A stretch of DNA of 64,000 nt from Blastococcus sp. URHD0036 (GCF_000701365.1 NZ_JNIK01000015.1:248001-312000); one strand, 5' to 3'. Positions 36,767 through 47,309 are shown, numbered from the stretch's first letter. Numbers and translations are program-made. The notes: generated by a model not told the origin, from the sequence alone.

Positions 36767-36783
36767 ATAAGATTGTGCCTTAT
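36767..36783. promoter_or_regulatory. AT-rich palindrome upstream of the FadD operon
   Basis: ATAAG-N7-CTTAT, conspicuously AT-rich against the surroundings, 14 bases upstream of the first codon of the 111-residue gene. A candidate operator, unrelated to the AAC-N3-GTT sites. Confidence 0.35.
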
Positions 36784-36806
36784 GCGGGCGACGTGCCCAA
36801 GAGCCG

Positions 36807-37610
36807 CTAGCGCGCGCGGGGCTGGACCAGCTGGGTCACCGTCACGTACGCGAACGCGCCACTCGCGTCGCTGAGGACCGCCGTGGAGACGCCGCGCCCG
36901 AGGTCGGGGTTGAACCGGGTCTCGCCGGTGAGGGCGATCCACTCGCCGACCGCCTGTCGGAGGACGTGCGCGTTCACGTCGGGGTTGATGGTGGTGGCCG
37001 AGCCGGGGTCCATGGAGACGTTGATGTTGTTCGCGTAGTCGAAGGCCAGCGCCATCCGGGAGACCGGCCGGACCGGCTCCCCGGCCACGACCGGCACCTC
37101 CAACCGGACCCACACTCCCCGGCCGGTCCCGTCGGTCGTGGGGGCGTAGCGCATGTCGACGGCGTCGAGGAAGCCGCCGGGGCGGGCCGACGTCTCGCGC
37201 AGGCTCACCGCCTCCTCCGGCGGGACGAGCGGCGCGGCCGAGGCCACGGGCACGCCGGTGGGGTGGCCCTCGAGTCCGGTCAGGTCGGCGTCGCGCAGCC
37301 GCAGCGCCGACGCCCGTGCGTGCAGGACGCCGTCGACGAGCAGGTGCAGGTCGACGAGCTGGATCTTCTTGCCCTCGCGGACGACGGAGGCCTCCACGGT
37401 GAGCGGCCGGCCCAGGGGGAGGGGCCGCATCAGGTCGGCGGTCAGCCGGCTCAGGGTCATCGGCACCAGCGTCGGCACGTCGTCCAGGCGGTGCGCGAGC
37501 AGGGCGAGCGTCGAGCCGCCGTTGGCGTCGCCGGGGTCCCAGGCACCCTGGGACAGCACCGTGGCGACGAAGGCGTCACCGTCGGGGACGAAGAGGGCGG
37601 GCTCTGCCAT
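36807..37610 (-). CDS. Acyl-CoA thioesterase, double hot-dog (TesB-like)
   Basis: 267 residues from ATG 37610. The pattern GAWDPGDANGGSTLALLAHRL then MTLSRLTADLMRPLPLG is the thioesterase-family N-terminal hot-dog; the second hot-dog closes with FNPDLGRGVSTAVLSDASG. Probably cleaves acyl-CoA intermediates and recycles CoA. It is upstream of and parallel to the FadD operon, with 53 bases between. Confidence 0.82.
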   Translation of the reverse strand: MAEPALFVPDGDAFVATVLSQGAWDPGDANGGSTLALLAHRLDDVPTLVPMTLSRLTADLMRPLPLGRPLTVEASVVREGKKIQLVDLHLLVDGVLHARASALRLRDADLTGLEGHPTGVPVASAAPLVPPEEAVSLRETSARPGGFLDAVDMRYAPTTDGTGRGVWVRLEVPVVAGEPVRPVSRMALAFDYANNINVSMDPGSATTINPDVNAHVLRQAVGEWIALTGETRFNPDLGRGVSTAVLSDASGAFAYVTVTQLVQPRAR

Positions 37611-37646
37611 GTCCGCACCGTCTCACAGCGTCCGGAGCCGGCCCCG

Positions 37647-37652
37647 TAGCGT
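37647..37652 (+). promoter_or_regulatory. Leaderless-type -10 (TAGCGT) of the HAD phosphatase gene
   Basis: TAGCGT ends 8 bases before ATG 37661; no Shine-Dalgarno sequence. Confidence 0.45.
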
Positions 37653-37660
37653 GGGTCCCG

Positions 37661-38365
37661 ATGGACACGCTCTCCGCACCGGCCGCGGTGCTGTTCGACA
37701 TGGACGGCACGCTCGTGGAGACCGAGGAGTTCTGGGGCGAGGCGCTGTTCGACCTCGCCCGCCGCCGCGGTGGTGAGCTGAGCGCGGCGGCACGGGCCGC
37801 GACGGTCGGCCAGAGCATGGCGACCTCGATGCGGATCCTGTCGACGGACCTCGGCCTGCCCGCCGACGAGTCGCGCGAACGGGCGGACGCCGGGTGGGTG
37901 CAGGACCGCGTCGCCGAGCTCATGGCCGCCGGCGTGCCCTGGCGCCCGGGTGCCCGGGAGCTGCTCGCCGCCGTCCGCGCCGCGGGGCTGCCGACGGCGC
38001 TGGTGACGACGACGGCACGACGGCTGACCGACCTGGTGCTCGGCGCAATGGGCCGGTCCTTCGACGGCCGGACGCCGTTCGACGTCACCGTCTGCGGGGA
38101 CGAGGTGCCCGCCCGCAAGCCGGACCCGGCGCCCTACCTCCAGGCGGCCGCGGCGCTCGGGGTGGACGTGCGCCGCTGCGTCGTCGTCGAGGACTCCGCC
38201 GTCGGGATCGCGTCCGGCCTGGCGTCGGGAGCCGCGGTGCTCGGGGTACCGGCGCTGCAGGCGATCGAGCCGGCGCCGGGGCTGGTGCTCCGGGAGACGC
38301 TGACCGGCCTCGGGGTCGACGACCTCGCGGAGCTGCTCACCGCCCGGGAGACCGCCGGCCGCTGA
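37661..38365 (+). CDS. HAD family hydrolase (beta-phosphoglucomutase/phosphatase-like)
   Basis: 234 residues. LFDMDGTLVETEE gives the Asp nucleophile pair (Asp13, Asp15), ALVTTTARR the motif II Thr, ARKPDPAPY the motif III Lys, and VVVEDSAVGIASG the motif IV Asp. A helical cap lies between motifs I and II. Dephosphorylates a small sugar phosphate or similar; substrate unknown. Convergent with the HtaA-like gene, 4 bases apart, around a short CTGACCGGTCAG palindrome. Confidence 0.87.
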   Translation: MDTLSAPAAVLFDMDGTLVETEEFWGEALFDLARRRGGELSAAARAATVGQSMATSMRILSTDLGLPADESRERADAGWVQDRVAELMAAGVPWRPGARELLAAVRAAGLPTALVTTTARRLTDLVLGAMGRSFDGRTPFDVTVCGDEVPARKPDPAPYLQAAAALGVDVRRCVVVEDSAVGIASGLASGAAVLGVPALQAIEPAPGLVLRETLTGLGVDDLAELLTARETAGR

Positions 38366-38369
38366 CCGG

Positions 38370-38879
38370 TCAGTCGGCCAGCGGCAGGATCACGCTGAGC
38401 TGCTCGAACTCCTCGCCGGGCTGGTAGACGTCGTTGAACAGCACCGCGCCGGCCTCGGTGAGCCGGACGTCGGAACCCAGCCACACCCGCGCCCCCTCGG
38501 GCGCCGGCCCCTCGGCCAGCTGGAGGGTGACCAGGGGAACGCGGTCGGCGTCGACCCGGGCGTAGGGGTCGGCGATGGACAGCTCGGCCCGGTCGCCGCG
38601 CACGGTGATCACCGGCTCCGCGACGCGCACGAACAGCATCCCGCCGTGCCCGCGGAACCGGACGTCGCCGCGGAAGGCGAAGGTGTCACCGTCGGTGCTC
38701 GTGGCCTCGGTGGCGGGGAACAGGATCGTGTTCTCGCCGAGCGGGACGGCGCCGTCGTGGATGGAGCCCTGGCCGTCGGGCATCCGGCGCACGTAGGCCA
38801 CGAACGACCGCTTGATGCCCCACAGCAGGCCGAAGGGGATCTCGCCCGGGGCCGGCCCGTCCGCCTGCTGCTCGGTCAT
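38370..38879 (-). CDS. HtaA-domain-like protein, apparently cytoplasmic
   Basis: 169 residues from ATG 38879 (38897 possible). FGLLWGIKRSFVAYVRRMPDGQGSIHDGA resembles the start of an HtaA domain, which in Corynebacterium binds heme at the cell surface. Unlike those, there is no signal peptide or membrane anchor. The rest is beta-rich with a late GEEFEQLSVILPL. The likely ligand is unproven. Minus-strand CAGGAT ends 6 bases upstream, indicating a leaderless mRNA. Confidence 0.7.
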   Translation of the reverse strand: MTEQQADGPAPGEIPFGLLWGIKRSFVAYVRRMPDGQGSIHDGAVPLGENTILFPATEATSTDGDTFAFRGDVRFRGHGGMLFVRVAEPVITVRGDRAELSIADPYARVDADRVPLVTLQLAEGPAPEGARVWLGSDVRLTEAGAVLFNDVYQPGEEFEQLSVILPLAD

Positions 38880-38885
38880 GCCCCG

Positions 38886-38891
38886 ATCCTG
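38886..38891 (-). promoter_or_regulatory. Leaderless-type -10 (CAGGAT) of the HtaA-like gene
   Basis: Minus-strand CAGGAT ends 6 bases before ATG 38879. Confidence 0.45.
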
Positions 38892-38920
38892 CCGCATCGA
38901 CCGCCCGCGCCGACGGCGGT

Positions 38921-39697
38921 TCAGCCGAAGGGGGCCGCGGCCACCCAGGCGTCGAGCAGGTCGCGGTCGCCGAAGACCTCCGCGCCGGACTCCTCGACGC
39001 CCTGGCGGCCGTAGACGAGCAGCAGCAGCCCGGTCACCGGTCCGCGGACGGCGACCGCGGACTTCTCGTGCGCCCGCCGCCACGAGGGGACGTCGCCGGT
39101 CAGGTCGACCACCCACTCCGCGTCGAGGTCGGCCGGGGTGTCGGTGGCGTGCAGGTGCACGGTCCGGCCGGGGCCGAGGAGGGCGCGGCGGCCGGGGGAG
39201 CGCTCCAGCATGACCGGCAGCGACCCGAGCTCCAGCCACTCGTCGAGCGCGTCCACGGCGACGTCGGCCTCGAGCTCGTAGGGCAGGCCGGCGGCCAGGG
39301 TGGCGTCGGCGCGGTGCACGGCGGTCTCGTGCGCGCGCCGGCGGGCGTAGAAGGCCGCGGTGCGCGGCCCGAACGGCGTCTGCACCGCGGCGTCCGGACC
39401 GGCCGCGCGCAGCGCCGTCACCAGGGCGGCGCAGCTGTCGCCCAGCTCGGCGTCCAGCTCGGCCGGGGTCGGTTCCTGCGTACGGGAGGAGGCGTCGTCC
39501 GGCGGCTCGGGAGCGCGCCCGGCGACGGTCGCGGCGACTCGGCGCTGCCCGCCGGCCAGGTGCTCGACGAGCGCGGCGATCGTCCAGCCCGGGCAGGTCG
39601 GCACCGGGGTGGCCGGGTCAGTGGCCCGGACGACGGCGCGGAGCAGCTCGGTCTGGTCGATGAGGACGGCGGTCAGCCGCTCGTGGTCCAGGGGCAC
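38921..39697 (-). CDS. Maleylpyruvate isomerase family mycothiol-dependent enzyme
   Basis: 258 residues. TCPGWTIAALVEHLAGGQRRV is the N-terminal DinB-like helix with the first metal His; RRAHETAVHRAD carries the other two His ligands. The C-terminal SCP-like domain ends near DLLDAWVAAAPFG. Such proteins use mycothiol as cofactor or substrate, matching mshC in the same window. GTG 39697 is 6 bases from the stop of the ArsR-like gene, so co-transcribed. The exact reaction is unknown. Confidence 0.85.
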   Translation of the reverse strand: MPLDHERLTAVLIDQTELLRAVVRATDPATPVPTCPGWTIAALVEHLAGGQRRVAATVAGRAPEPPDDASSRTQEPTPAELDAELGDSCAALVTALRAAGPDAAVQTPFGPRTAAFYARRRAHETAVHRADATLAAGLPYELEADVAVDALDEWLELGSLPVMLERSPGRRALLGPGRTVHLHATDTPADLDAEWVVDLTGDVPSWRRAHEKSAVAVRGPVTGLLLLVYGRQGVEESGAEVFGDRDLLDAWVAAAPFG

Positions 39698-39703
39698 GGT
39701 GCG

Positions 39704-40405
39704 TCAGCCTGGCACGAGGTCGACGCACAGCAGGTCGGCGAAGGCCTCCCGGCCGGTCGAGGTCACGGTCAGCGCCCGCGGGAAGCCGGGCACCGCGACG
39801 ACCCAGGCCGAGGCGAGGGCCCGCTCCAGCAGCGCGGCGCCGAGCCGGCCGCCCAGGTGCGACCGGCGCCCGGTCCAGTCCAGGCACTCGCGGACGAGCG
39901 GGCGGCTCCGGGACGCGGTCTCGACCGAGCCGGGACACACCTCGGCGAACCACGCGCGGCCGGCGGGCGTCACGCCCTGGCCACCCGGGCCGGTTAGGAA
40001 GCCCTTCGCGACGAGCGCGTCGAACACCGCGACGCCCCACGCGCCGGCGAGGTGGTCGTAGCAGGTCCGCGCCGCGGCGAGGCGGTCGTCGGCCCGCGCG
40101 GTCCGCAACGACGTGGGCCGGGCGCGCTCGCCCACGAGGGACCCCAGGTCCTCGAGGACCGTGGCGATCTCGGGGCCGGCCAGCCGCAGGTAGCGGTGGC
40201 GGCCCTGCCGCTGCTCGGCGAGCACCCCGGCGGTCACGAGTGCGGTCAGGTGCTCGCTGGCCGTGGACGGGACGACGTCGGCGTGCCGCGCCAGTTCGCC
40301 CGCCGTCCACGCCCGGCCGTCGAGCAGGGCCAGGCACATCGCGGCCCGGCTGCGGTCGGCGAGCAGGCCGGCGAAGCGGGTCAGCGACTCGGCGGTCAGG
40401 GGCAC
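39704..40405 (-). CDS. ArsR-like winged-helix regulator
   Basis: 233 residues from GTG 40405. The N-terminal 90 residues form a winged helix (GELARHADVVPSTASEHLTALVTAGVL, QRQGRHRYLRLAG). The C-terminal 130 residues have several Cys (TCYDHLAG, EVCPGSVE, RECLDWTG), seen in ArsR regulators with extended effector domains. Minus-strand CAGGAT ends 6 bases upstream. Divergent from the small P450-like gene across a repeat array at 40430-40486 that is its likely operator. Confidence 0.83.
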   Translation of the reverse strand: MPLTAESLTRFAGLLADRSRAAMCLALLDGRAWTAGELARHADVVPSTASEHLTALVTAGVLAEQRQGRHRYLRLAGPEIATVLEDLGSLVGERARPTSLRTARADDRLAAARTCYDHLAGAWGVAVFDALVAKGFLTGPGGQGVTPAGRAWFAEVCPGSVETASRSRPLVRECLDWTGRRSHLGGRLGAALLERALASAWVVAVPGFPRALTVTSTGREAFADLLCVDLVPG

Positions 40406-40411
40406 GGGCCC

Positions 40412-40417
40412 ATCCTG
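40412..40417 (-). promoter_or_regulatory. Leaderless-type -10 (CAGGAT) of the ArsR-like gene
   Basis: Minus-strand CAGGAT ends 6 bases before GTG 40405. Confidence 0.45.
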
Positions 40418-40429
40418 GCCCGCGCCACC

Positions 40430-40486
40430 GACGGTTCGGCTTGGACGGTTCGGTGCCCGACGGTTCGGTGCCGGCCGAACGGTTCC
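40430..40486. repeat. Direct-repeat operator array (GACGGTTCGG x3 plus a degenerate copy)
   Basis: Exact copies of GACGGTTCGG start at 40430, 40444 and 40459, and the shared core ACGGTTC recurs at 40479 within GAACGGTTCC. Spacings of 14, 15 and 19 bases put copies roughly on one to two helical turns. The array fills the space between the two divergent -10 elements, so bound regulator would affect both promoters. Confidence 0.75.
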
Positions 40487-40491
40487 CGCGC

Positions 40492-40497
40492 CAGGCT
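40492..40497 (+). promoter_or_regulatory. Leaderless-type -10 (CAGGCT) of the small P450-like gene
   Basis: CAGGCT ends 6 bases before GTG 40504. Confidence 0.45.
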
Positions 40498-40503
40498 CGC
40501 CGG

Positions 40504-41073
40504 GTGGAACTCCTCGGCCCCGACGTCCTCGACGACCCGCGCTACCTCGTGCCCGCGGCACCCTCCGGCGAGACCGGGCTCGCGTGGCTGCGGGCCCGGG
40601 TACCCCGCTTCTGCGACGGCGCGCAGCACCGGCGGCGCCGGGCCGCGGTCGACACCCTGGTGGCCGGGCTGTCCGTCGCGCCCGCGCCCGGTGAGGACCC
40701 CACCCCGGCCCTGCTCCGCGCGCTGGACCTGCCGGCGGCCTGCGCTCCCGACGTGGCGGTGGTGGCCGCGGCCTACCAGCCGCACACGCGGCAGTCCGGC
40801 GGCGCCGACGCCGCGCTGGAACGGCTGGTCGAGGCGTGCGGCGCACGGGACGACACGACCGCCGCCCGCATCTGCCTGCTCGTCCAGGCGCACGGTGCCC
40901 TGCAGGCGCTCCTCGAGCAGCGCCGGAGCGGGCTGCCCGGGCCGCCGGTCCCGACGACCCGGCGGGTGGCTCCCGACGGGCGGACCGTGGAGGTGGACCT
41001 GACCGGGGCGCCGTTCGGCCGGGGCCCGCACGCCTGCCCGGGCCGGGCACTGACCGCGGTCCTAGTGCCGTGA
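40504..41073 (+). CDS. Very small cytochrome P450-like protein with ExxR and heme-Cys motifs
   Basis: 189 residues from GTG 40504. The C-terminus has LLEQRR (ExxR at Glu138/Arg141), PPVPTTRRVAPDG (the post-ExxR segment of P450s) and PFGRGPHACPGRAL (heme loop with Cys178). The N-terminus (DVLDDPRYLVPA; PRFCDGAQHRRRR) resembles P450 start segments. Normal P450s have about 400 residues, so the F-G region and much of the core are missing. Reading frame and codon bias are intact, with a promoter and a coupled downstream gene, arguing against a simple pseudogene. Heme binding is unproven. Confidence 0.7.
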   Translation: MELLGPDVLDDPRYLVPAAPSGETGLAWLRARVPRFCDGAQHRRRRAAVDTLVAGLSVAPAPGEDPTPALLRALDLPAACAPDVAVVAAAYQPHTRQSGGADAALERLVEACGARDDTTAARICLLVQAHGALQALLEQRRSGLPGPPVPTTRRVAPDGRTVEVDLTGAPFGRGPHACPGRALTAVLVP

Positions 41074-41852
41074 GCGGCACCGCCACGAGCTTCCGGGACC
41101 TGCACGACGGCCCGGCGCCGCTCCTGCTGCCGAACGCCTGGGACGTAGCCTCCGCACTCGCGCTCGTCGCCGACGGGTTCCCGGCCGTCGGCACCACGAG
41201 CCTCGGCGTCGCGGCGGCCGCCGGGCTCGGCGACGCCACCCGGGGCGTCCGCGGCGCCACGGTGCGGCTGGCCCGGCTGCTGGCGCCGCTGCCGGTACCC
41301 ATCTCGGTGGACCTCGAGGACGGGTTCGCCGACGACCCGGCAGCGGTGGCCGACCTGGTCGCCGGCCTGCCGGTCGCCGGCGTCAACCTCGAGGACAGCA
41401 CCGCCGGCCGGCTGGTCGACCCGCGCGGCCACGCGGCGAAGGTCGCGGCGGTCAAGCGGCTGTGCCCGAGCGTCTTCGTCAACGCCCGGGTGGACACCTT
41501 CTGGCTGGGGGAGCAGGCGGACATCGCCGCGACGACGGAGCGCGCCCTGCGGTACCTCGACGCCGGCGCCGACGGGGTCTTCGTCCCCGGCCGGCTGACC
41601 GAGGGGCAGATCGCGACCCTGACGCACGTCGTCCCGGTGCCGGTGAACGTGCTCGCCTCGGCGGAGCACACCGTGCCCCGGCTGGCCGAGCTCGGGGTCC
41701 GCCGCGTGAGCACCGGATCGCTGCTGTTCCGGGCCTCGGTCGACGCGGCGGTCGCGGTGGCCGGGCAGCTGCGTGACGGCCGGCCGGCGCCTGCCGCGAC
41801 GCCCTACGGCGAGGTCGACGCGCGCACCGCGCAGCTGCGCGGCCGCCGATGA
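41070..41852 (+). CDS. Isocitrate lyase / PEP mutase family protein
   Basis: 260 residues from GTG 41070, overlapping the P450-like stop (GTGA). LLPNAWDVASALALVADGF, VGTTSLGVAAAAGLGD, ISVDLEDGFADDP and VNLEDSTAGRLVD are PEP-mutase-superfamily barrel elements with Mg-binding Asp/Glu. It lacks the KKCGH motif of true isocitrate lyase. Likely a C-C or P-C bond lyase/mutase; substrate unknown. Coupled to the P450-like gene, so the two probably act in one pathway. Confidence 0.83.
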   Translation: MSGTATSFRDLHDGPAPLLLPNAWDVASALALVADGFPAVGTTSLGVAAAAGLGDATRGVRGATVRLARLLAPLPVPISVDLEDGFADDPAAVADLVAGLPVAGVNLEDSTAGRLVDPRGHAAKVAAVKRLCPSVFVNARVDTFWLGEQADIAATTERALRYLDAGADGVFVPGRLTEGQIATLTHVVPVPVNVLASAEHTVPRLAELGVRRVSTGSLLFRASVDAAVAVAGQLRDGRPAPAATPYGEVDARTAQLRGRR

Positions 41853-41853
41853 G

Positions 41854-43792
<1,939 letters not shown>

Positions 43793-43855
43793 GAACGCGC
43801 CGGTACCACCTCGATCACACCCTCGCGAGGCAGCGGCACCGTCGTCGGTGGCGTG

Positions 43856-43861
43856 TATAGA
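43856..43861 (+). promoter_or_regulatory. -10 (TATAGA) of mpa
   Basis: TATAGA stands out in GC-rich DNA. A start about 7 bases on gives a leader of roughly 33 nt with GGAGG at 43891-43895, unlike the leaderless genes around it. Confidence 0.55.
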
Positions 43862-43901
43862 TTTGCGTCTTGGCTCCCCCCGAGCTGTGCGGAGGTGCGC
43901 G

Positions 43902-45671
43902 ATGACCCTGGGTCCCGACGAGTTCCGAGCGCGACGTGAACGTGATGTGACCGCGCTGCTCAGCCAGATCTCCTACCTCGAGGAGGAGATCGGACTCCTG
44001 CGCCGCAAGGTGGCCGAGAGCCCCCGCACGGTGCGGGCGCTGGAAGAGCGGATCGCCGAGGCGGAGGGCCGCGCGGCGTTCCTGTCCGAGCGCAACGACA
44101 AGCTCACCGGCACGCTGCGCGAGGCGCGCGAGCAGCTGGTGGCGCTCAAAGAGGAGGTCGAGCGGCTCGGGCAGCCGCCGTCCGGCTACGGCGTGTTCCT
44201 CACCCGGCACGAGGACGACACGATCGACATCTTCACCGGCGGCCGGAAGCTGCGGGTCTCGGTGTCGCCGGCGGTCGACGTGTCGGAGCTGCAGCACGGC
44301 CAGGAGCTGATGCTCAACGAGGCCATGAACGTCGTCGAGGCGCGCGGCTTCGAGCGCGGCGGCGAGATCGTGCTGCTCAAGGAGCTGCTCGAGCCGGTCG
44401 AGGGCGAGGTGCGGCGGGCCCTGGTGATCGGGCGCACCGACGAGGAGCGCGTGGTCTTCCTGGCCGACTCCCTGGAGGGGACGACGCTGCGCAGCGGCGA
44501 CTCCCTGCTGCTGGAGACCCGGTCGGGCTACGTCTACGAGAAGATCCCGAAGAGCGAGGTCGAGGAGCTCGTCCTCGAAGAGGTCCCCGACATCGACTAC
44601 AGCGACATCGGTGGTCTCTCCCGGCAGATCGAGCAGATCCGCGACGCCGTGGAGCTGCCGTTCCTGCACGCCGACCTGTTCCGCGAGTTCGAGCTGCGCC
44701 CGCCCAAGGGGATCCTGCTGTACGGCCCGCCCGGCTGCGGGAAGACGCTGATCGCCAAGGCCGTCGCCAACTCGCTGGCCAAGAAGGTGTCGGCGCTCAA
44801 GGGCGAGGGCCAGGGGAAGTCCTACTTCCTGAACATCAAGGGCCCGGAGCTGCTCAACAAGTACGTCGGGGAGACCGAGCGGCACATCCGGCTCGTCTTC
44901 CAGCGGGCCCGGGAGAAGGCCAGCGAGGGCACGCCGGTCATCGTCTTCTTCGACGAGATGGACTCGATCTTCCGCACCCGCGGGTCGGGGGTGTCCTCCG
45001 ACGTGGAGAGCACGATCGTCCCGCAGCTGCTCAGCGAGATCGACGGCGTCGAGGGCCTGGAGAACGTCATCGTCATCGGCGCCTCCAACCGCGAGGACAT
45101 GATCGACCCGGCGATCCTGCGCCCCGGCCGGCTCGACGTGAAGATCAAGATCGAGCGGCCGGACGCCGAGGCGGCGCGCGACATCTTCGGCAAGTACCTG
45201 ACGACGACGCTGCCCCTGCACTCCGACGACCTGGCCGAGCACGGGCACAGCCGCGAGGCCACGATCGCCGGGATGATCCAGCGCACCGTGGAGCGGATGT
45301 ACACCGAGAGCGAGGAGAACCGCTTCCTCGAGGTGACCTACGCCAACGGTGACAAGGAGGTCCTGTACTTCAAGGACTTCAACTCCGGGGCGATGCTGCA
45401 GAACATCGTCGACCGCGCCAAGAAGATGGCCATCAAGGAGCGGCTGGAGACCGGAGCCGGCGGGCTGCGGGTCGGCCACCTCATGCAGGCCTGCGTCGAC
45501 GAGTTCAAGGAGAACGAGGACCTGCCCAACACCACCAACCCCGACGACTGGGCGCGGATCTCGGGCAAGAAGGGCGAGCGGATCGTCTACATCCGCACGC
45601 TCATCAGCGGGAAGGGCAGCGAGTCCGGCCGCGCCATCGACACGGCCACGAACACCGGCCAGTACCTGTAA
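43902..45671 (+). CDS. mpa: Proteasome ATPase Mpa/ARC
   Basis: 589 residues from ATG 43902 (GGAGG 6 bases upstream). An N-terminal coiled coil (about 12-80, [14 protein letters not shown]) recruits Pup. Two OB folds follow. The AAA domain has Walker A GPPGCGKT near 277 and Walker [11 protein letters not shown] near 345. The C-terminus TGQYL carries the penultimate Tyr that docks into the proteasome alpha ring. It unfolds pupylated proteins for the 20S core. A 54-base upstream extension of the frame has no homology. Confidence 0.97.
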   Translation: MTLGPDEFRARRERDVTALLSQISYLEEEIGLLRRKVAESPRTVRALEERIAEAEGRAAFLSERNDKLTGTLREAREQLVALKEEVERLGQPPSGYGVFLTRHEDDTIDIFTGGRKLRVSVSPAVDVSELQHGQELMLNEAMNVVEARGFERGGEIVLLKELLEPVEGEVRRALVIGRTDEERVVFLADSLEGTTLRSGDSLLLETRSGYVYEKIPKSEVEELVLEEVPDIDYSDIGGLSRQIEQIRDAVELPFLHADLFREFELRPPKGILLYGPPGCGKTLIAKAVANSLAKKVSALKGEGQGKSYFLNIKGPELLNKYVGETERHIRLVFQRAREKASEGTPVIVFFDEMDSIFRTRGSGVSSDVESTIVPQLLSEIDGVEGLENVIVIGASNREDMIDPAILRPGRLDVKIKIERPDAEAARDIFGKYLTTTLPLHSDDLAEHGHSREATIAGMIQRTVERMYTESEENRFLEVTYANGDKEVLYFKDFNSGAMLQNIVDRAKKMAIKERLETGAGGLRVGHLMQACVDEFKENEDLPNTTNPDDWARISGKKGERIVYIRTLISGKGSESGRAIDTATNTGQYL

Positions 45672-45683
45672 CGAGCTCGCGCC

Positions 45684-45719
45684 GCAGCGCCGACGTCCCT
45701 CGCGGGGCGCCGGCGCTGC
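45684..45719 (+). terminator. Hairpin downstream of mpa
   Basis: GCAGCGCCG and CGGCGCTGC form a perfect 9-bp stem with an 18-base GC-rich loop, 13 bases after the mpa stop. No T-tract. It separates mpa from the independently promoted dop. Confidence 0.4.
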
Positions 45720-45791
45720 CGCGCGCCCACCGGGTCCCGGGTGCGGGCCGCCACCCCGGGACGGGTCCGGCCCGGCGTCGGTGCCGCGGCC

Positions 45792-45797
45792 TAGGGT
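45792..45797 (+). promoter_or_regulatory. Leaderless-type -10 (TAGGGT) of dop
   Basis: TAGGGT ends 6 bases before ATG 45804; no Shine-Dalgarno sequence. Confidence 0.6.
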
Positions 45798-45803
45798 TGG
45801 CGC

Positions 45804-47309
45804 ATGAGCGTGCGGCGGGTCATGGGCACCGAGGTCGAGTACGGCATCTCGGTGCCCGGGCAGCCGAGTGCGAACCCGACGACGCTGTCCAGCCAGGTGG
45901 TCAACGCCTGGTCGGTCGCCGAGGCGCCGACCCCGCGGCGGGCGCGGTGGGACTTCGAGGAGGAGTCGCCGCTGCGCGACGCCCGCGGCTTCGACCTGTC
46001 CCCGGCGCAGGCGCTGGACCACAACGACTTCGAGGACGACGCGGGGATGGCCAACGTCATCCTCACCAACGGCGCCCGTCTCTACGTGGACCACGCGCAC
46101 CCGGAGTACTCGACGCCCGAGGTGACCAGCCCGCGCGACATCGTCCTGTGGGACAAGGCGGGGGAGCGGGTGATGGCCGAGGCCGCCCGCCGCGCCGCCC
46201 GGGTCCCGGGCACCCAGCCGATCCAGCTCTACAAGAACAACACCGACGGCAAGGGCGCCTCCTACGGCTCCCACGAGAACTACCTGATGGACCGCCGGAC
46301 GCCGTTCGTCGACATCATCCGGGGCCTGATCCCGTTCTTCGTCACCCGTCAGGTGTTCGCCGGCTCCGGTCGGGTCGGCATCGGCACCGAGGGGCGGAGG
46401 GAGGGCTTCCAGCTCTCCCAGCGGGCCGACTTCTTCGAGGTCGAGGTGGGCCTGGAGACGACGCTCAAGCGGCCGATCATCAACACCCGAGACGAGCCGC
46501 ACGCCAATCCGGACGAGTACCGCCGGCTGCACGTGATCATCGGCGACGCCAACCTCGCCGAGCTGTCGACGTACCTGAAGGTCGGGACGACGTCGCTGGT
46601 GCTCGCCATGATCGAGGCGCGGGCGCTCACCCGGGACCTGACGATGGAGGAGCCGGTCGCAGCACTGCAGGCGATCAGCCACGACCCGACGCTGTCGTAC
46701 AAGGTCCGGCTGCGGACCGGGCAGCAGATGACGGCGCTGGAGGTCCAGGAGGCCTACCTGGAGCAGGCGCAGCGGTTCGTGGACCAGCGCGGGGTGTCCG
46801 ACGAGCAGACCGTCGACGTGCTGCGCCGCTGGGCCGAGGTGCTGGAGGTGCTGGCCGACGATCCGATGAAGCTGGCCGACCGGCTGGACTGGCCGGCGAA
46901 GCTGCGGCTGCTCGAGGGCTACCGCTCCCGGGACGGCCTGGCGTGGGGCGACGCGCGGCTGAAGCTGGTGGATCTGCAGTACAGCGATGTCCGGCCGGAG
47001 AAGGGGCTGTACCAGCGACTGGTGGCCCGCGGGTCGATGCAGCGGCTGCTCACCGAGGAGGAGGTGACCCGCGCGATCCTGACCCCGCCGTCGGACACCC
47101 GGGCCTACTTCCGGGGGGAGTGCCTGCGGCGCTACCCGTCGCAGATCGCCGCGGCATCGTGGGACTCGGTGGTGTTCGACCTCGGCCGGGAGAACCTGGT
47201 GCGGGTCCCGACCATGGAGCCACTGCGCGGGACGCGGGAGCACGTCGGGGCGCTGTTCGAGTCCACGTCGACCGCGCAGGAACTCGTCGACACCATCACG
47301 GGCGGTTGA
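45804..47309 (+). CDS. dop: Deamidase/depupylase of Pup, Dop
   Basis: 501 residues. Dop converts the C-terminal Gln of Pup to Glu and can remove Pup from substrates. It is a glutamine-synthetase-like carboxylate-amine ligase relative. [13 protein letters not shown] opens the ATP and metal site, [13 protein letters not shown] and [19 protein letters not shown] are signature segments shared with PafA, and [13 protein letters not shown] lies in the middle. The region between VEYGIS and the HPEYS motif is longer than in PafA, as expected for the Dop loop. Leaderless start. Confidence 0.97.
   Translation: MSVRRVMGTEVEYGISVPGQPSANPTTLSSQVVNAWSVAEAPTPRRARWDFEEESPLRDARGFDLSPAQALDHNDFEDDAGMANVILTNGARLYVDHAHPEYSTPEVTSPRDIVLWDKAGERVMAEAARRAARVPGTQPIQLYKNNTDGKGASYGSHENYLMDRRTPFVDIIRGLIPFFVTRQVFAGSGRVGIGTEGRREGFQLSQRADFFEVEVGLETTLKRPIINTRDEPHANPDEYRRLHVIIGDANLAELSTYLKVGTTSLVLAMIEARALTRDLTMEEPVAALQAISHDPTLSYKVRLRTGQQMTALEVQEAYLEQAQRFVDQRGVSDEQTVDVLRRWAEVLEVLADDPMKLADRLDWPAKLRLLEGYRSRDGLAWGDARLKLVDLQYSDVRPEKGLYQRLVARGSMQRLLTEEEVTRAILTPPSDTRAYFRGECLRRYPSQIAAASWDSVVFDLGRENLVRVPTMEPLRGTREHVGALFESTSTAQELVDTITGG

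Noticed and set aside
38341-38385. Terminator between the HAD and HtaA-like genes
   Set aside because: CTGACCGGTCAG is palindromic but has no loop and the surrounding arms pair poorly, so it was not annotated.
40504-41073. P450 pseudogene
   Set aside because: Not fully excluded, but the frame is uninterrupted, has its own promoter pattern, and is coupled to the next gene; reported as a real small protein.
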